From: Panorpa germanica | Lineage: Eukaryota; Arthropoda; Insecta; Mecoptera; Panorpidae | Assembly: GCA_963678705.1 (NCBI GenBank) | Contig: OY783203.1 | Span: 25,154,535-25,218,534, forward strand | Length of the DNA stretch: 64,000 bases | Direction: 5' to 3' | The notes under the pieces: model-generated | What the model saw: only the letters and a program-made list of their open reading frames with translations | Database searches by the model: none | What the model was told of the DNA's origin: nothing | Made by a program: the position numbers and the translations under genes | Part shown: in pieces, positions 36,160 to 48,094 of the stretch | Position numbering within the stretch: the stretch's first letter is position 1 | Layout of the letters: each line of letters starts with the position of its first letter

Positions 36160-37139
36160 TAAAAGCGGACAGTTTTCTTTGTCATACAAAGATAGAAATC
36201 AACATACACTAACAACTTTGCCTTAAGACAGATGTTTCGCAATTATGCGCATCCCCATATGTTCGCATGGCTTGTCCGACTAGCCAGACAGAATTTTCAT
36301 TTTCATTTTTGTTTTATATGGTATACGAGAACAAATAATACATTAACCTTTCCGAAAAGTAACAGAGCGTTGGCATTTACAGTTGCGAATACAATTTCAA
36401 ATTACCATATTATCCAACGCTAGATAGTTAAGCTGGTTTATGCTCGTAATAACACGACTTAATCTATTTAGCTTTATTTGTTTTTGAAAGTTAATTAAAA
36501 TAATGAAATTTTAAAAGCTCTTGTTAACACAGCTGGCAGGACTAATTATTGTTTGAACGTTAAATTGACGGTCTCATTGTACAAGTAACTCGCTCTACCC
36601 GAGTCCGAGTATGCGACATTCGACGCAGTATGACTAATAACTGTCATTAAGGCGAGGCTTTATAATTACACCACCTAGCTTAACTCCCCGTCGACTGTCC
36701 CCTAACGAGTCATAGCGGGGGAGACTAACAATGTATATTTGTTTTTACAGTGGACATGGAGCAGGTTTACATTCAACGGAATGACCTAGACCTGAACTGG
36801 AATATTATACCCTAGTTTTATTATTTTCTAAATAAATGAGTAACATTTTAAATTATAAAACTGAATTTGGGAATACTTCATTCTTCTTCTTTTTTTTATT
36901 GGATATTTCGAAATTTTATTAAAAGACATGAACCTTGTTTTTTAAGTTAAATTAAAGAAAAAAAACTGAAATGATTATTGTCATTTTGATCTCAATGGAT
37001 CGGTAAATAAATTAGGATAACGATTACATTATATATTGTTAGACTAAAATCCCATTGTGACGACACAATAGCCGAGAATATTGATGCTTGACTTGCTTGC
37101 TTGTTATAATGCACTGCAAGACTTAATTAGCAGTAAACA
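36160..37139. other. Unassigned stretch with a possible last exon
   Basis: ATTTGTTTTTACAG at 36737-36750 is a fair 3' splice site, followed by a short open frame ending at 36813 and AATAAA at about 36830. See the findings. Nothing else recognised. Confidence 0.35.
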
Positions 37140-37512
37140 ATTGGAATACATATGGAAAATAGTGCAGAATAACAAAGTACAGTTCTCCTTCAACAGAAGA
37201 AATTCGAAGAAGCGGGGATGCAATAAAGAGGCATCAAAGTGGCGGCGATTCCTATGCCATATCGTAGTGCAATTGTTGTTGAAATAAGAATTAATGAACC
37301 CATATAAGGAAAAATAAAAATGAGATATAAGGAAAATTAATATTAAAGTTATTAAAGAAATTATAGTTATTGTAAAAAATAAAATGTCAAGTGAAATGTA
37401 TGTAATAGAATGTAATACAAAAATTATTTAATAATAATAATATATTATTTAAAGTGCTAATAACTATTTAAAGTTGATGCACTAAAAATAAAAATAAGAA
37501 TTAAAAAAAAAA
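37140..37512 (+). repeat. LINE-like 3' end, copy 1
   Basis: It ends with GTGCTAATAACTAT and GTTGATGCACTA followed by AAATAAAAAT and an A-rich tail. The same terminal block is at 45456-45500. The upstream part has a short basic frame (SFNRRNSKKRGCNKEASK) that I cannot place. A shared 3' end with an A-tail suggests a non-LTR element. Confidence 0.4.
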
Positions 37513-38369
37513 AAGAAATCCCATTAAAAAACAGAAATGTCGCGTCGTACACAATACCGACAATAAAAAAACACCGACTGAAAACTCTTTCGCAAAACGC
37601 ATGACATTTGCTGTGTTTATTATAGCCCTAGAGGTAAATCTCGGATTGAAATATGCTATAATAATCTAAAAACTTGTATAAAGCTTTGTTTTGACATTTT
37701 ATAAGTTAGTTCAAAAATTTTGTGTACGTAAATCTTGATCTCCAAAAGTCAAAGGTAATATTAAAACTGATTTAAAAACATAATTAATAGTTACATAAAT
37801 TTATATAAACAAATAACGACTAAACACTTTGACACTAGTTTGATGTAACTTCGAGTTTAACTGTCGGATCAGTGCTATATTTTCTGACTTTGGTAGTTGG
37901 TTATTTTAATTGATGGTATGCTATATATATCATAGACAAAACACCATAGAAACTATAATACATAAAGTTTTGCAAACTCTTTGATACGTGCTACGTGCAT
38001 AATCTATGTAGCCATATTTCTACTTATATTTTTTTATATTTTTTTTTTGCAATCAGTTTATCTACTGTACTTCTGGGAAATAGAATTATTATTGATTTTA
38101 ATGAATCTTGTAAAATGTATTTCCGGTTTCCATCCACGACGAACTTTGAACTAGCAATATATGCGCCTTTAACACTCACCAGTGTATGATCTTGTTTGCA
38201 AAGTAATTAGATTTGTTCTCTATTAGACGTGCTGGGGCTACAGATTGCTGGATATACTCGAAGTTAGGTAGCGTCTACTCTACAAGGAATAGAAATTGTG
38301 TTATACGGGTTCTCTAGACTACTTGTCTTGTCGTATTTATAGATACATAAATTAAAATTTAATTATATA
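37513..38369. other. Unassigned AT-rich stretch
   Basis: No gene or repeat partner recognised. Confidence 0.45.
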
Positions 38370-39123
38370 TCCTATATTATAATGTTCCAGGTGTAACTAA
38401 CTTGTTTATATGTTTAGTACCGAATTTTGTATGATGGCTCGAAAATGTTTACGAAAATTTCTTATTTTGTAGAGAAAAAAATTCAAAGACTTTTGGCGTC
38501 TCCGGAATTTTCCCTGGGAATCCGTAATTTTGGAAAAACTGAAGAAAAGATTTTTTTACTGTATAACTTTCGCTATTTGTATTAACTCTAAAGAACACAT
38601 TTGTAGGTGAAATTTTGCATGTGTGGTTTGCTATTAAACATTTTTCAAAATTTAGAAATTTAAAATTTTATAAAAGGGGCGCGAGAAATAGGGGGCCCGG
38701 TAGAAAACTTTGGAGAAAGCTCAAATTTTGGATTATGTAATAATTGAATATCATATTAAAAACAAAAAATTTAAAATTTAAAAATTTTATTTGGGGGCAC
38801 GGGGGCGGTTTTTGCCGAGAGTAAAAATTGTGCTAGAAACTTGAAATTTTGTATGTCGGCTAACTTTGGTTTACGAATCGAAAAAAAGTTTTCCAAATCC
38901 CCAAATTTTGAAAAAAAGGTGCTTAAATAACATAGAAAATATTTTATATTTTGTTGAAAATTTTTTAGTCAGTTAATATGAAAAATTATTTGTTGTTATA
39001 CAATGTGTAAAATTAATATAGAACAAGTTAAATATTTCAATTTAAAAATGGAACTAAAATTTGAAATTAAATTTAAATTACACACAAAAGACAGTCGTCG
39101 CTTGCGACGGGGGTAAACGCTAA
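38370..39123 (+). mobile_element. Helitron-like non-autonomous element, copy E2
   Basis: 754 bp. The left end is TCCTATATTATAATGTTCC, with the 5' TC of Helitrons. At the right end the perfect hairpin CGTCGC-TT-GCGACG is followed by ten bases and CTAA, then T. This is the best-kept of three copies. No coding. Confidence 0.65.
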
Positions 39124-39528
39124 TATATATTTCTCCAGGTTGAAAAAATAAGAAGACAGTTTCTATATGAGAATTGGTGGCAAACTAACAGGTGTGAAAA
39201 AATTGCATATGTCTCATTTTTGTTTCTGTTTTTGTTACATATAATCAATTAAAAGAATCAACACCATAATGAATAATATAGCATCAACGGCCCACTAAAT
39301 ATCAATCAAAATCTGTATATCAATTTCGTAAAAATAGAATTTTAGGTTATCTGTTCTTCTGATAGTAATTACTACAGTATTATGTTCTTTCTAAATCACC
39401 TACTGCTTTCGATACTTAAATAGGTGTGGTATCTTATTAAACAACTGAATATTTGTCTGGAAAATTATTTTTAGGTTGTTTAATAGCTTACCTATATCAC
39501 ATTAAAATATCTATTATATTAAAATGAG
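39124..39528. other. Unassigned stretch
   Basis: Nothing recognised. Confidence 0.45.
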
Positions 39529-39715
39529 TTAGCAACGACAAAACTGTCTGGAACTTACATTGCTAAAAGGATATAGTAAATTATGTGAAATATGAAATTT
39601 GTATCTGTACAAATAGAATGCGCACAGGTGAACGCAACCGCTCCCAGCAACCAGATATGCCTCACCTCTACCAAATTTTAATAAGAAAAGGAATATCAGA
39701 AGACCAGCCAACCTG
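39529..39715 (+). repeat. Dispersed repeat J, copy 2
   Basis: Aligns in order with 14527-14760 (AAAAGGATATAGTAAAT, CTGTACAAAT, CACAGGTGAACG, CTCTACC). The piece after it (about 39755-39800, CATAGCAGCCTGACGTCAGC) is similar to 63260-63280 and to the head of the SINE family on the minus strand. Confidence 0.4.
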
Positions 39716-40579
39716 AAATTCATTTTTGAGAACGGTGCTAGTTTGCTCTCGTACTAATAGCTCAAGTTGTGAACCTAACACGAAAACATAGCAGCCTGAC
39801 GTCAGCGTTCTTCTGTTCAGTATGAATAACAACATAATCTTTCATGGTATTTTCTATACAATTAGCGAACGATGTTGACATATTTAAAAAACAGTTAGTT
39901 TCTGAAAACCAGCCACTGAGTGGAAATGAAGTTAAGTTCAGACCTTAATGATGCCCGCTGCTTAATAAATTATGATGATTTCTCGTCTACTTATTCTTTG
40001 TAATGATATGCTCTACTTTCTGAGAACATCTGTACTAACATACAAAGCGAAGCCTAGAAAATATTGTGAAATCATAAAACAAGAACTTCAATACGAATAA
40101 GGTTTTTGACACATGTTGGTTCCAACAATGCTTGGTACACGGTAATGTTTCTATCTCGAAACAGTGCATGTGTTCTGAAAAACACGTGTTTGTTGTAAAA
40201 GTAAACTGAAGTACTCAAAATATAATTATGATTATTCAGTAAACAACATATTGATTTACTGATGATAACACTAATATTAATTACTAGATCATAAGTAACC
40301 CGTAATTGGCGGACATTGTTTTTATAGATTTTTCAATTAAATATCTTTTCACACACATCACAATTTGTTGATTACGAGTCAAATTGTGGATAGTCCTATT
40401 TAAAAATCGATTCAAATACGGAATTGAAACTAATGAATTATGAATTAATTGTAATCCTACTGAAAATGTATTTGATAATTTTATCACAGCTTCAATTGGA
40501 ACTGCGTATCTTTGCGAATGTTTTTTCTCGAAAATAAAAATTGCTAAATCGAAAAACTTAAACAGAATTGACGAATTAA
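39716..40579. other. Unassigned stretch
   Basis: Apart from the possible SINE head noted at about 39755-39800, nothing is recognised. Confidence 0.4.
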
Positions 40580-40964
40580 GAGCGTCTGCACATGAGGCGA
40601 CTGATTGCAAACCTTAGTCCCGAATCTACCCGAACCGAATGAGAATGGAACTGTGTTGTTAGTGAGAGAACAAACGGGTATACCAGTGAGAGAAAACAGA
40701 CGGCACGAACGAAACTAAACTGGTTTTGAGTACGTTTTCAAAGGCTCTGTTTCTCGGTCGCAGGGCCATGCTTGGTTGCATGCTTTTGATGGTGACATCG
40801 TGAACAAAGATGTGCACAAATACTATTTAAAAGTATTTAAATACATACATACATAGAAATCCAATAACAATAAAATTTCCTATTATCGTATTGTTAAAAA
40901 TTCTATAGAGTCACGAAACACGGCTCGACTAGTTTGCAATCAGTCGACTCGTGTGCGAAGGGCC
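40580..40964 (+). mobile_element. Family B MITE, copy B6
   Basis: 385 bp between TAA sites. The left arm matches the GAGGCGACTGATTGCAAACC variant seen in B2, while the right end carries the TTCTATAGAGTCACGA block seen in B1, B3 and B5, so it joins features of both sub-types. Confidence 0.85.
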
Positions 40965-41822
40965 TAAATATAATGAAACCTAAATATAATGAGAGCTGAT
41001 ATTTAAAAATTAATGAATAATATAAAAAATTGAAATTAAAATTGAAAAATTGAATTTAATCCAATATATAAAGTGATTAAAAGAAATAATTATAATATTG
41101 TGGTTAATCATTTGCCTATTTTTATATGGCCAATTGTAGACAAGTAATGGTTTTTTGGCACTACAATGGGCATCACTGATTTAGAAGGGCTGTTTTACAA
41201 CGTTCGAATAAATTTTAATTGATGGCTGAAAGCATTTATGCTTATTTCAAAGTGCTACTCTTATTTTTCTTGGTATACTTGTTATCACAGTGCAATTGAT
41301 CATTATTACTGGAATTGTTTTTTTAAATTATTGTATTTTCTCTTTTTAAATCAAATAATGTTTTATTAATAACTCACATAACAATATTCTCTTAACTCGA
41401 GTCTCATTAATGTCTAATATTTGTATTAAATTACCACATTTCACAAGGGTAAGGGTGGGTGTTTACACCCCGCAGGCGTTCTTGAGTCTTTTATATACTC
41501 GTATTTATATAAGGTACTTATAACAACATCAACTTCATTTCATTTTCACGCTACTCTAGGGGAGGAATCTGCCAGGTACGCTGTACCCAGCTTATCTATC
41601 CCTATTCCTTTAATTTAGCCAGGATTACGGCAAACGAGTTGTATTTATGTTATTATGAAATAAAATATATAACGGTATGTAAATCGAGATTTATAATAAT
41701 GAAACCCTATTATCCGTCTTAATTTTTATAGTAGTTAAATTCAAGATAATGAATTTTAATTTACGTAAGTGTGTTTACGCAGACATGTACTTGTATAAAG
41801 TGTAATATAGCGCGTAAATTGA
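40965..41822. other. Unassigned AT-rich stretch
   Basis: No gene or repeat partner recognised. A small GC-rich patch is at 41445-41475. Confidence 0.45.
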
Positions 41823-42432
41823 ATGGGCTCTATAGACGACTAACTTGGTTTACAACAAGGTTTTTCAACATACAATGTTGTTCGTCTGTGCGCAGGTCGC
41901 ATGCACTTAAAACAATATATACATTTGTAATACATAAATTATAAATACGAGTATGTATACTTATAATATAAAGATTAAATTTTAATAAGGATTTTATGAC
42001 TCTCTTTGCTTTGAAATACCTGCTTTAGGCATTTTAAAGGCATTGTTTCTCTACAATGAGTACTTGAAGAATTGAATAATAATATGCTTTACTGTTAGTG
42101 GGATGTTATATTGTTGACATATTGGTTGTGACTTGTGCTTTTCTTTTGAATAAGTAGGTATGAGTGAGATTTGTATGACCTATCGTGAGTCTACATATTA
42201 CTACTTGAAAAAATTTTGTTATTTGGTATTAAATTTTTGATATTAAATGGTATTTAATAAAATGATATTTAAAGAAAATAAGAAACAGCAATAAGAAAAT
42301 AAGAAACGAGAGTAAATCACCCTGCAAATAATGCCTCAGAAGTGATGTTGACAGCTTGGTTGGTAAACATGTTGCTTTGTTTGTGGCAGCAATGATCCTA
42401 TTTACAACAAGGTTGTCGTCTATGGGGTCCAT
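41823..42432. mobile_element. Possible terminal-inverted-repeat element, 610 bp
   Basis: The left end ATGGGCTCTATAGACGAC and the inverse of the right end (ATGGACCCCATAGACGAC) match at 15 of 18 positions, and similarity goes on into AACTTGG/ACCTTGT. No coding inside and no target duplication fixed. Confidence 0.4.
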
Positions 42433-42780
42433 AGCATCATCCAGCCCGTAACAAATTGCTTACGTATCTTTAGCAATACATTTACTTAAATTATCTTCGA
42501 AGGCAAATTTAAAAAAATATATATACTCTGTATTCTTGCAGTACCCCGATAATATAGAAATACATATAGCCGTTACCATATGTAAACAGGCTTATCAATT
42601 ACATACTCCTTAATTCACTAGAATTATATTAGCAAATGGTTTATTTAATTTTGAAATAGTTTACGCATCCGTTTATTTTGCGAAAAGGTTAAATACGAAA
42701 TTTCTTTTAATGTCTTACACAATTAGATAATTTTTCCTGTTATCGCACGTTACACTACATCTGTTGGTTATGTTGCGTAA

Positions 42781-43136
42781 GGCCGTCCCCACACGAGTCG
42801 ACTGATTGCAAACTCGAAGTTTCCAATGAAAACGAAAAGCGAGCAATGTTGAACCGTGTTTCGTGACTATAGAATTTTTAACAATAGCATAATAGGGGAT
42901 TTTATTGTGTCGTATTGTGACGTATTTGTATGTATGTATTTAAATACTTTTGAAAATTATTTGTGCTTATTTCTGCTCATGATGTTCACGCAGTCACTCA
43001 AAACCAATTTTAAATCAGTTTAGTTTCATTCGTGCTGTGTGCATTCTCTCACTCATAACACAGTTCCATTCTCATTCGGTTCGGGCAAATGGCTCGCAAT
43101 CAGCTTTGCAATCAGTCGATCCATGTGCGGACGGCC
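42781..43136 (-). mobile_element. Family B MITE, copy B7
   Basis: 356 bp with TAA on both sides, inverse orientation. GGCCGTCCCCACACGAGTCG at the left and CATGTGCGGACGGCC at the right form the terminal repeats. Confidence 0.85.
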
Positions 43137-43530
43137 TAACGTGTCGTTCTCATTCTGAAATGTACGTTACTTCTAAACAGATATGGAAATCCCCCGACTG
43201 CGTCATAAATAGACAAATACTGTGTAATCTAATGCATGGTCAATATGGTACAGTTATGCTAGATGAGGTATTAGTATTTGTTTATTATTGATTAAGAAAA
43301 TATGTTCTGGAAATTTAATCTGAATAGGAAACTTTTGTTTTGAAATACTTTGAAAGCCATATTTAATCTGTACAACATAACGCAACGAAGAAGGTAACAA
43401 TTAAAGAAGGATCATACATACCATGTATATCGCAGTGATAATTTATCACAAAGTTTTCTGTGGAGCTACGAAAAGTAAATAATATTGACATTACTTTGAA
43501 GCTGAAGTATTGACTCCTTAAAGATTTTCA
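43137..43530. other. Unassigned stretch
   Basis: Nothing recognised; it borders the truncated LINE. Confidence 0.4.
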
Positions 43531-43894
43531 CAATCGCAACTAGCAGCAAGAAAAGAGGAAAGGCTGTGCAGAGTGTGCGGAACTGAGATAGAAACATTGG
43601 AGCACATAAAGTTTACATGTGAGAAAAAGGTAGAAGCGAAAAGAATATTGTGCAGTAATAAAGGGTGGCATTGAAGGGAAGAGGTGGATGGCGAAGATAG
43701 AGTAAAAACAGGAGAGAGAGTAGCACGAAAAATGAATCAGTAGGGGTTTAAATTTACATGTTTTGTTTTTCTTTTTTCTTTTGGAAGGAGTGAGAATGTT
43801 TAGATATAATAAGGATCACAAATGTAATTGAGCACAATGATTTAAGACAGATAAATTTAGTGCCCAAGGGCAAAACATTAAAAAAAAAAAAAAA
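43531..43894 (+). pseudogene. 5'-truncated LINE: ORF2 C-terminus, 3' UTR and A-tail
   Basis: The frame from 43531 reads QLAARKEERLCRVCG then ETLEHIKFTC, the C-terminal cysteine/histidine finger (C-x2-C, later H-x4-C) of I/Jockey/R1-type LINE ORF2 proteins. It stops at 43672. A neighbouring frame from about 43676 goes on with EEVDGEDRVKTGERVARKMN to a stop at 43743, so one frameshift has occurred near 43672. A short 3' UTR ends in GGGCAAAACATT and a 15-base A-tail (about 43880-43894). The finger type is known of these clades; the exact clade is not certain. Confidence 0.8.
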
Positions 43895-44927
43895 AGTAAT
43901 AATAAGTAGCAGCAGACGATATAATTGATAATGGCGACAAAACTAAAGCAAAATAGAAATACCTATATATGTGCAGTAATGTAGCGTTACTTTTGAAATC
44001 GCTTTTTTAATATAGAGTTAGCGATTACTTAAACAAATATGTTACTTTTATTTATAAAATGAAGCGGAAGTTTCCCGTCAAGTTCACATATTTTGGCTGC
44101 TAGGTAATCAAGGTGAGACCTTCAACTCTCTCTCTATTATTCATGTTGATTCCTAATTCATATAATGCTCAGAACGTATAAAGAAACATTTTGAGAAGCA
44201 TAAAAGAAGAATAGAAGTGTTTCTACTCGAACGTTATGACACGAACGAAATTGCAAAAATACTGTATATATATATATATTCAGTTTATGTATAGCATATA
44301 GCATATATAAGGTTTCATAAATTATTGCTTATAATAATTAGATTCCGTTCTTTACGTGAAGGTATGTGTTCTGTTAGTCCCTGTACGTTTGAAAGGGAGA
44401 ATGGGAAGGCTCTCCCTCCCCACTATAACATACCAAGAAGATCTGCGGTCAGTCATAGGCCTATGCCGCACTACAAATAAAAATCCATAACTTTTTCCAT
44501 TCGAGACTAAAATTGTAAGTGCGTGTACGTTTATATGATTCCATGTGTTACAGAATTGCGGCAATTATTTATTCGCAGTGCGTCCTAGGCCTTATTCTTT
44601 TTTGTACTCATTTTTTACTGCTATGCTTCTAGTGAGCTCTGAGCTCACTGTACGCTATATGGGATTCGACATTACGCCATTACGGTGTACTACATCATTC
44701 TCATAACCTTACGCTGATCTCTTAAGGCTGCACGGACCCTAACTTGTTCATCGTTTTCACATAAAATGTTTCAATTCAATAATGTTTGTTTTCTTTTTGA
44801 AATTAGTCAAATATAGATACAAAAAAAAAGGATTTATCAACATAACATGCATGTCAACAGAATTTGTCTAGCTAATGAGTAAAAGTATAAAGATCGATAA
44901 GATGGTGAATAAGAAACATAATTTGAC
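43895..44927. other. Unassigned stretch with a short perfect palindrome
   Basis: AGTGAGCTC-T-GAGCTCACT lies at 44631-44649. A (TA)n run is at about 44264-44278. No gene recognised. Confidence 0.45.
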
Positions 44928-45072
44928 GACACAAGTAGTCCAGAGCATTCGTGTTTGACTCTGGCTACTATGTTTCCGGGTTCGATCCCCGGACCAGAGT
45001 TATATTATCTGGGTTTGGCAACAGTCAGATTTTTTAATTGCTTATGTGTAACCGTAATCATAAATATGAAAA
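44928..45072 (+). repeat. tRNA-derived SINE, copy F1
   Basis: A box-like TAGTCCAGAGC (44936-44946) and a perfect B box GGTTCGATCCC (44979-44989) form an internal RNA polymerase III promoter. TTATATTATCTGGGTTTGG follows, shared with the SINE at 49316, and it ends near an A-rich tract at about 45068. The tRNA part cannot be folded into a full cloverleaf, so it is not a tRNA gene. It is shorter than F2 at the 3' side. Confidence 0.75.
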
Positions 45073-45210
45073 AAAAAGAAAACACGATAACAAAAGGAAA
45101 AATTCAATAAAGAAAATAGATAGGGGAATAAAAAGGAAAACGAAGTAAAAACTGCTTTATAAAAAGAAATAGATTATATTTAAAAGAATAGAAAAGTAGA
45201 AGTATACAAT

Positions 45211-45500
45211 TGGTAGACAAAGAGAAATGCTAATAGAGGATAGAATCAAAGAATGCAATAGCTGTCATCATAGTGGAGGCGATGTATCAGATCTTGATGC
45301 AGATATTCTTGAAATAGAAAAAGATGGATAATGGAAAAGAAGCAACGTTTGAAGAATTTGAAATAGAATGGTGAAATAAGCCGAAAAAATAGAAAATAGA
45401 AATTGTATAGATTTTTTCTTAAAAAATGTTGATAAAATGTAATATATTAGTTTAAGTGCTAATAACTATCAATAGTTGATGCACTATAAATAAATATTAA
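45211..45500 (+). repeat. LINE-like 3' end, copy 2
   Basis: Ends with GTGCTAATAACTAT, CAATAGTTGATGCACTAT and an A-rich AAATAAATATT tail, matching the 3' end at 37456-37500. A short upstream frame reads IKECNSCHHSGGDVSDLDAD and EKDG then stop; I cannot place it. A 5'-truncated non-LTR element is the best guess. Confidence 0.4.
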
Positions 45501-46659
45501 AAAATAGAAACATAATTTATTAAGGAAACAGGGCAAAATTAATTTTTTGTGTCTTTAAAATCATTTTAAGTAAAATTAAATTTTTTTAAATAAAATATTT
45601 GTACATGTCCTTTAAGTAAAATGTTACATGTGTTTAAGGTAATTACCACATGTGGTGTCTAGCGGAATAATCTATCACTATTGTTAAGGGTAAAAACTCA
45701 TTTGGATTTTAATACTTTACGATTTAAAGATCGGGACAAGATTCTACATATTTACTTTGGCGTTTCTATTATAAATAATGATTACTTTCGATCTGCATGT
45801 AATGTAATAGATAATACCTATGCATTGAAAGAATATATAAACGCAATCTAATAAGCAAAGAGGAAGGTCCTGTGCCCACTTAAATACTCCATTTCGAATC
45901 TGTGGAATGCTGATTCATATATTTAATAAATGTGATGAAGTTCCACTCAAAAAAAGAAGAACAAAATGTTGAAATGGTATCAGTGGGGTCATGAGCAGAA
46001 TGTCGAGAATCGAGATACGAGTCTACGGTATGTAATGGAGAACTGTATCTGTTGATTTAGTACTCTCTAGTAACTCTAAGCAATTTCTAAACAACCTGGG
46101 AGACCGTATCTCGTGGACCGTGGGCCGTGGACCGTAGACCACGGAACGACTGTTGTTAAAACACTATTATTATCTTATATTCTATTGCGATTTTTGATGG
46201 CATTTAACCGTACAGCGTTCTACATTCACCAACATTCTATCTCACACGTTTTCTAATATATTCGTACACGAGCATAATGGCCAATGGGAACTAAAACACT
46301 AATACAGATATTTATTTATCGTGCAGAAAGTGAAAATAAATTAAATTTGTTTGTATTTTTTCTTTTAGAAAAACATATAAGCTTCCGCGTTTACTTTGGG
46401 TTCCTGTTTCTGTTCTCGGTCTACCTGCAATGGTTTGTGTTTATGTTTGTTGAATCAGAGGTGTTATTGTTGACTCACCTGCCAAGAGTCACGTTTGAGT
46501 GTGACTGCGAATCTCTTTGTACAATATTTTAGAAATAAAACCACACGGAAAGCAATCTTTTGAAATTAAACTAATGTTGAATTGCATAATTGTTTCTTTT
46601 ATTGTTTTTTTTATAATGTGTAGTGCTGCTTCTATATAATAGTGTGAATTTTTAACAAA
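45501..46659. other. Unassigned stretch
   Basis: Three spaced GGACCGT units lie at about 46113-46138. An 82-codon frame at 46284-46532 is hydrophobic and unrecognised. No gene called. Confidence 0.4.
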
Positions 46660-47342
46660 CTAGCTTTTACGCAAGCGACGTCTGTCTTCTGTGTTTGGCT
46701 TGAATTTCATGTCAAATTTAAATTCCATTTTTAAATTGTAATATATAACTCGTTCCATTTAAATTTTACATACTTTACACAAATAATTTTTCATATAAAC
46801 TGACTATATTTTTTTTAAAAAAAATAAAAAATATTTTCAATTTATGCTTTATTTGACCAACTTTTTTTCAAAATTTTAAAATTTTTTTTCGATTCGTGAG
46901 TTATGTACCAAAGTTAGCCTATATACCAAATTTCAACTTTCTAGCATAATTTTTACTCTCGCTAAAAGCAGCCTCCCTGCCCCCCAAATAAAATTTTGAA
47001 ATATTGAATATTCTTTTATTAATAATATACTTAATTATTCTACAATCAAGAATATGAATTTTCTCCAAAGTTCCCTACCGGGCCCTCGAATTTTTTCAAC
47101 TCCCCCTTTTTCAATTTTTGAATTTCTAATTAAAAGTTATACAGGAAAAAGTGATTAATTTTTTCCTGTTTTTCCAAAATTACGGGTTTCCAGGAAATTC
47201 AGTGAAAAATTCGAGGACGCCAAAAGCCTTAGAATTTTTTTCTCTACGAAATAGGAAATATTCAGAAACATTAACGGGGCCGTTTTCGAGCCACTATACG
47301 AACATATAAGAATATAAACATACACTTGGGACATTATAATTT
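46660..47342 (-). mobile_element. Helitron-like non-autonomous element, copy E3
   Basis: The inverse of E1 and E2. Read on the minus strand it starts near ATTATAATGTCCCAAGTG and ends GACGTCGCTTGCGT, six bases, CTAG, then T. The hairpin is slightly worn compared with E2, but the end rule holds. Confidence 0.6.
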
Positions 47343-48094
47343 TTAAACAAATAAAATAAAATGATTGATGATATCATTGACGATAAAACAGAGTGTTTAA
47401 GAATTGCACATTCACTAGTCAACATAAATATTAAAATATTATAATTGCTGTTTAATTATAACTACACTTTGCAGTTAAATCTATAATGAAACACAAGTTC
47501 ATGTAAACGTTATTAATTGATGTATTGCACCTATAATGACAATTTCCTTACTAGCGTATATCGACAACAGACACAGCATGATTGGTGGTTGGGATAGCGA
47601 GATTAGAGGTGACAGTTGGACAAACATACACAGTACAGTGTACACTGCAGGGGTCCTTAAACTTTTTGGTCAAACGACTCAGTTAGCGTTAAGCTCAACC
47701 CTGAGATTTAATTTTATCTCGTAGCGTGAGACAAATTGTCTCCCAACTTCAAATAACATTAATGTCAATTCAGACAGGACAGTGGTCGAAGGCTTTGATG
47801 TTTTTTATTTTCCAGAGTCTATGCTATCATGTAGGAGTATGTATTTTACACCGGTTATCCTCTTTGATTATGTTTGGTGTGAAGGGAGTGAAGTGTAAAC
47901 ATTTTGAAATGTACTCCCTTTACCCTTCCTTCTGTTCAGATGTTGAGTCACCGAGAATTTTAGTTCTAGAAGATATAATATTCCAACAGTGGTCGCCTAA
48001 AGCGATTTATTCCATGTCAAATAATTTTACTGTAAGTGATAGTACCCTGTGGTGTAGTATGCTTATTCCTATATGATATCATCGTCGAGGATAA
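47343..48094. other. Unassigned stretch holding a lone hAT-like end
   Basis: CAGGGGTCCTTAAACTTTTT at 47649-47668 has the look of a hAT terminal repeat (CAGGGGTCCCCAAACTTTTT in well-known families). No inverted partner was found before 48095. The frames at 47536-47724 and 47726-48076 match nothing. Confidence 0.35.

Noticed and set aside
44928-45000. tRNA gene
   Set aside because: The A and B boxes are present but no acceptor, D and anticodon stems can be drawn, and the sequence continues into a block shared with the SINE at 49316.
47649-47668. Full hAT element
   Set aside because: Only one hAT-like terminus is seen; no inverted partner or duplication was found.
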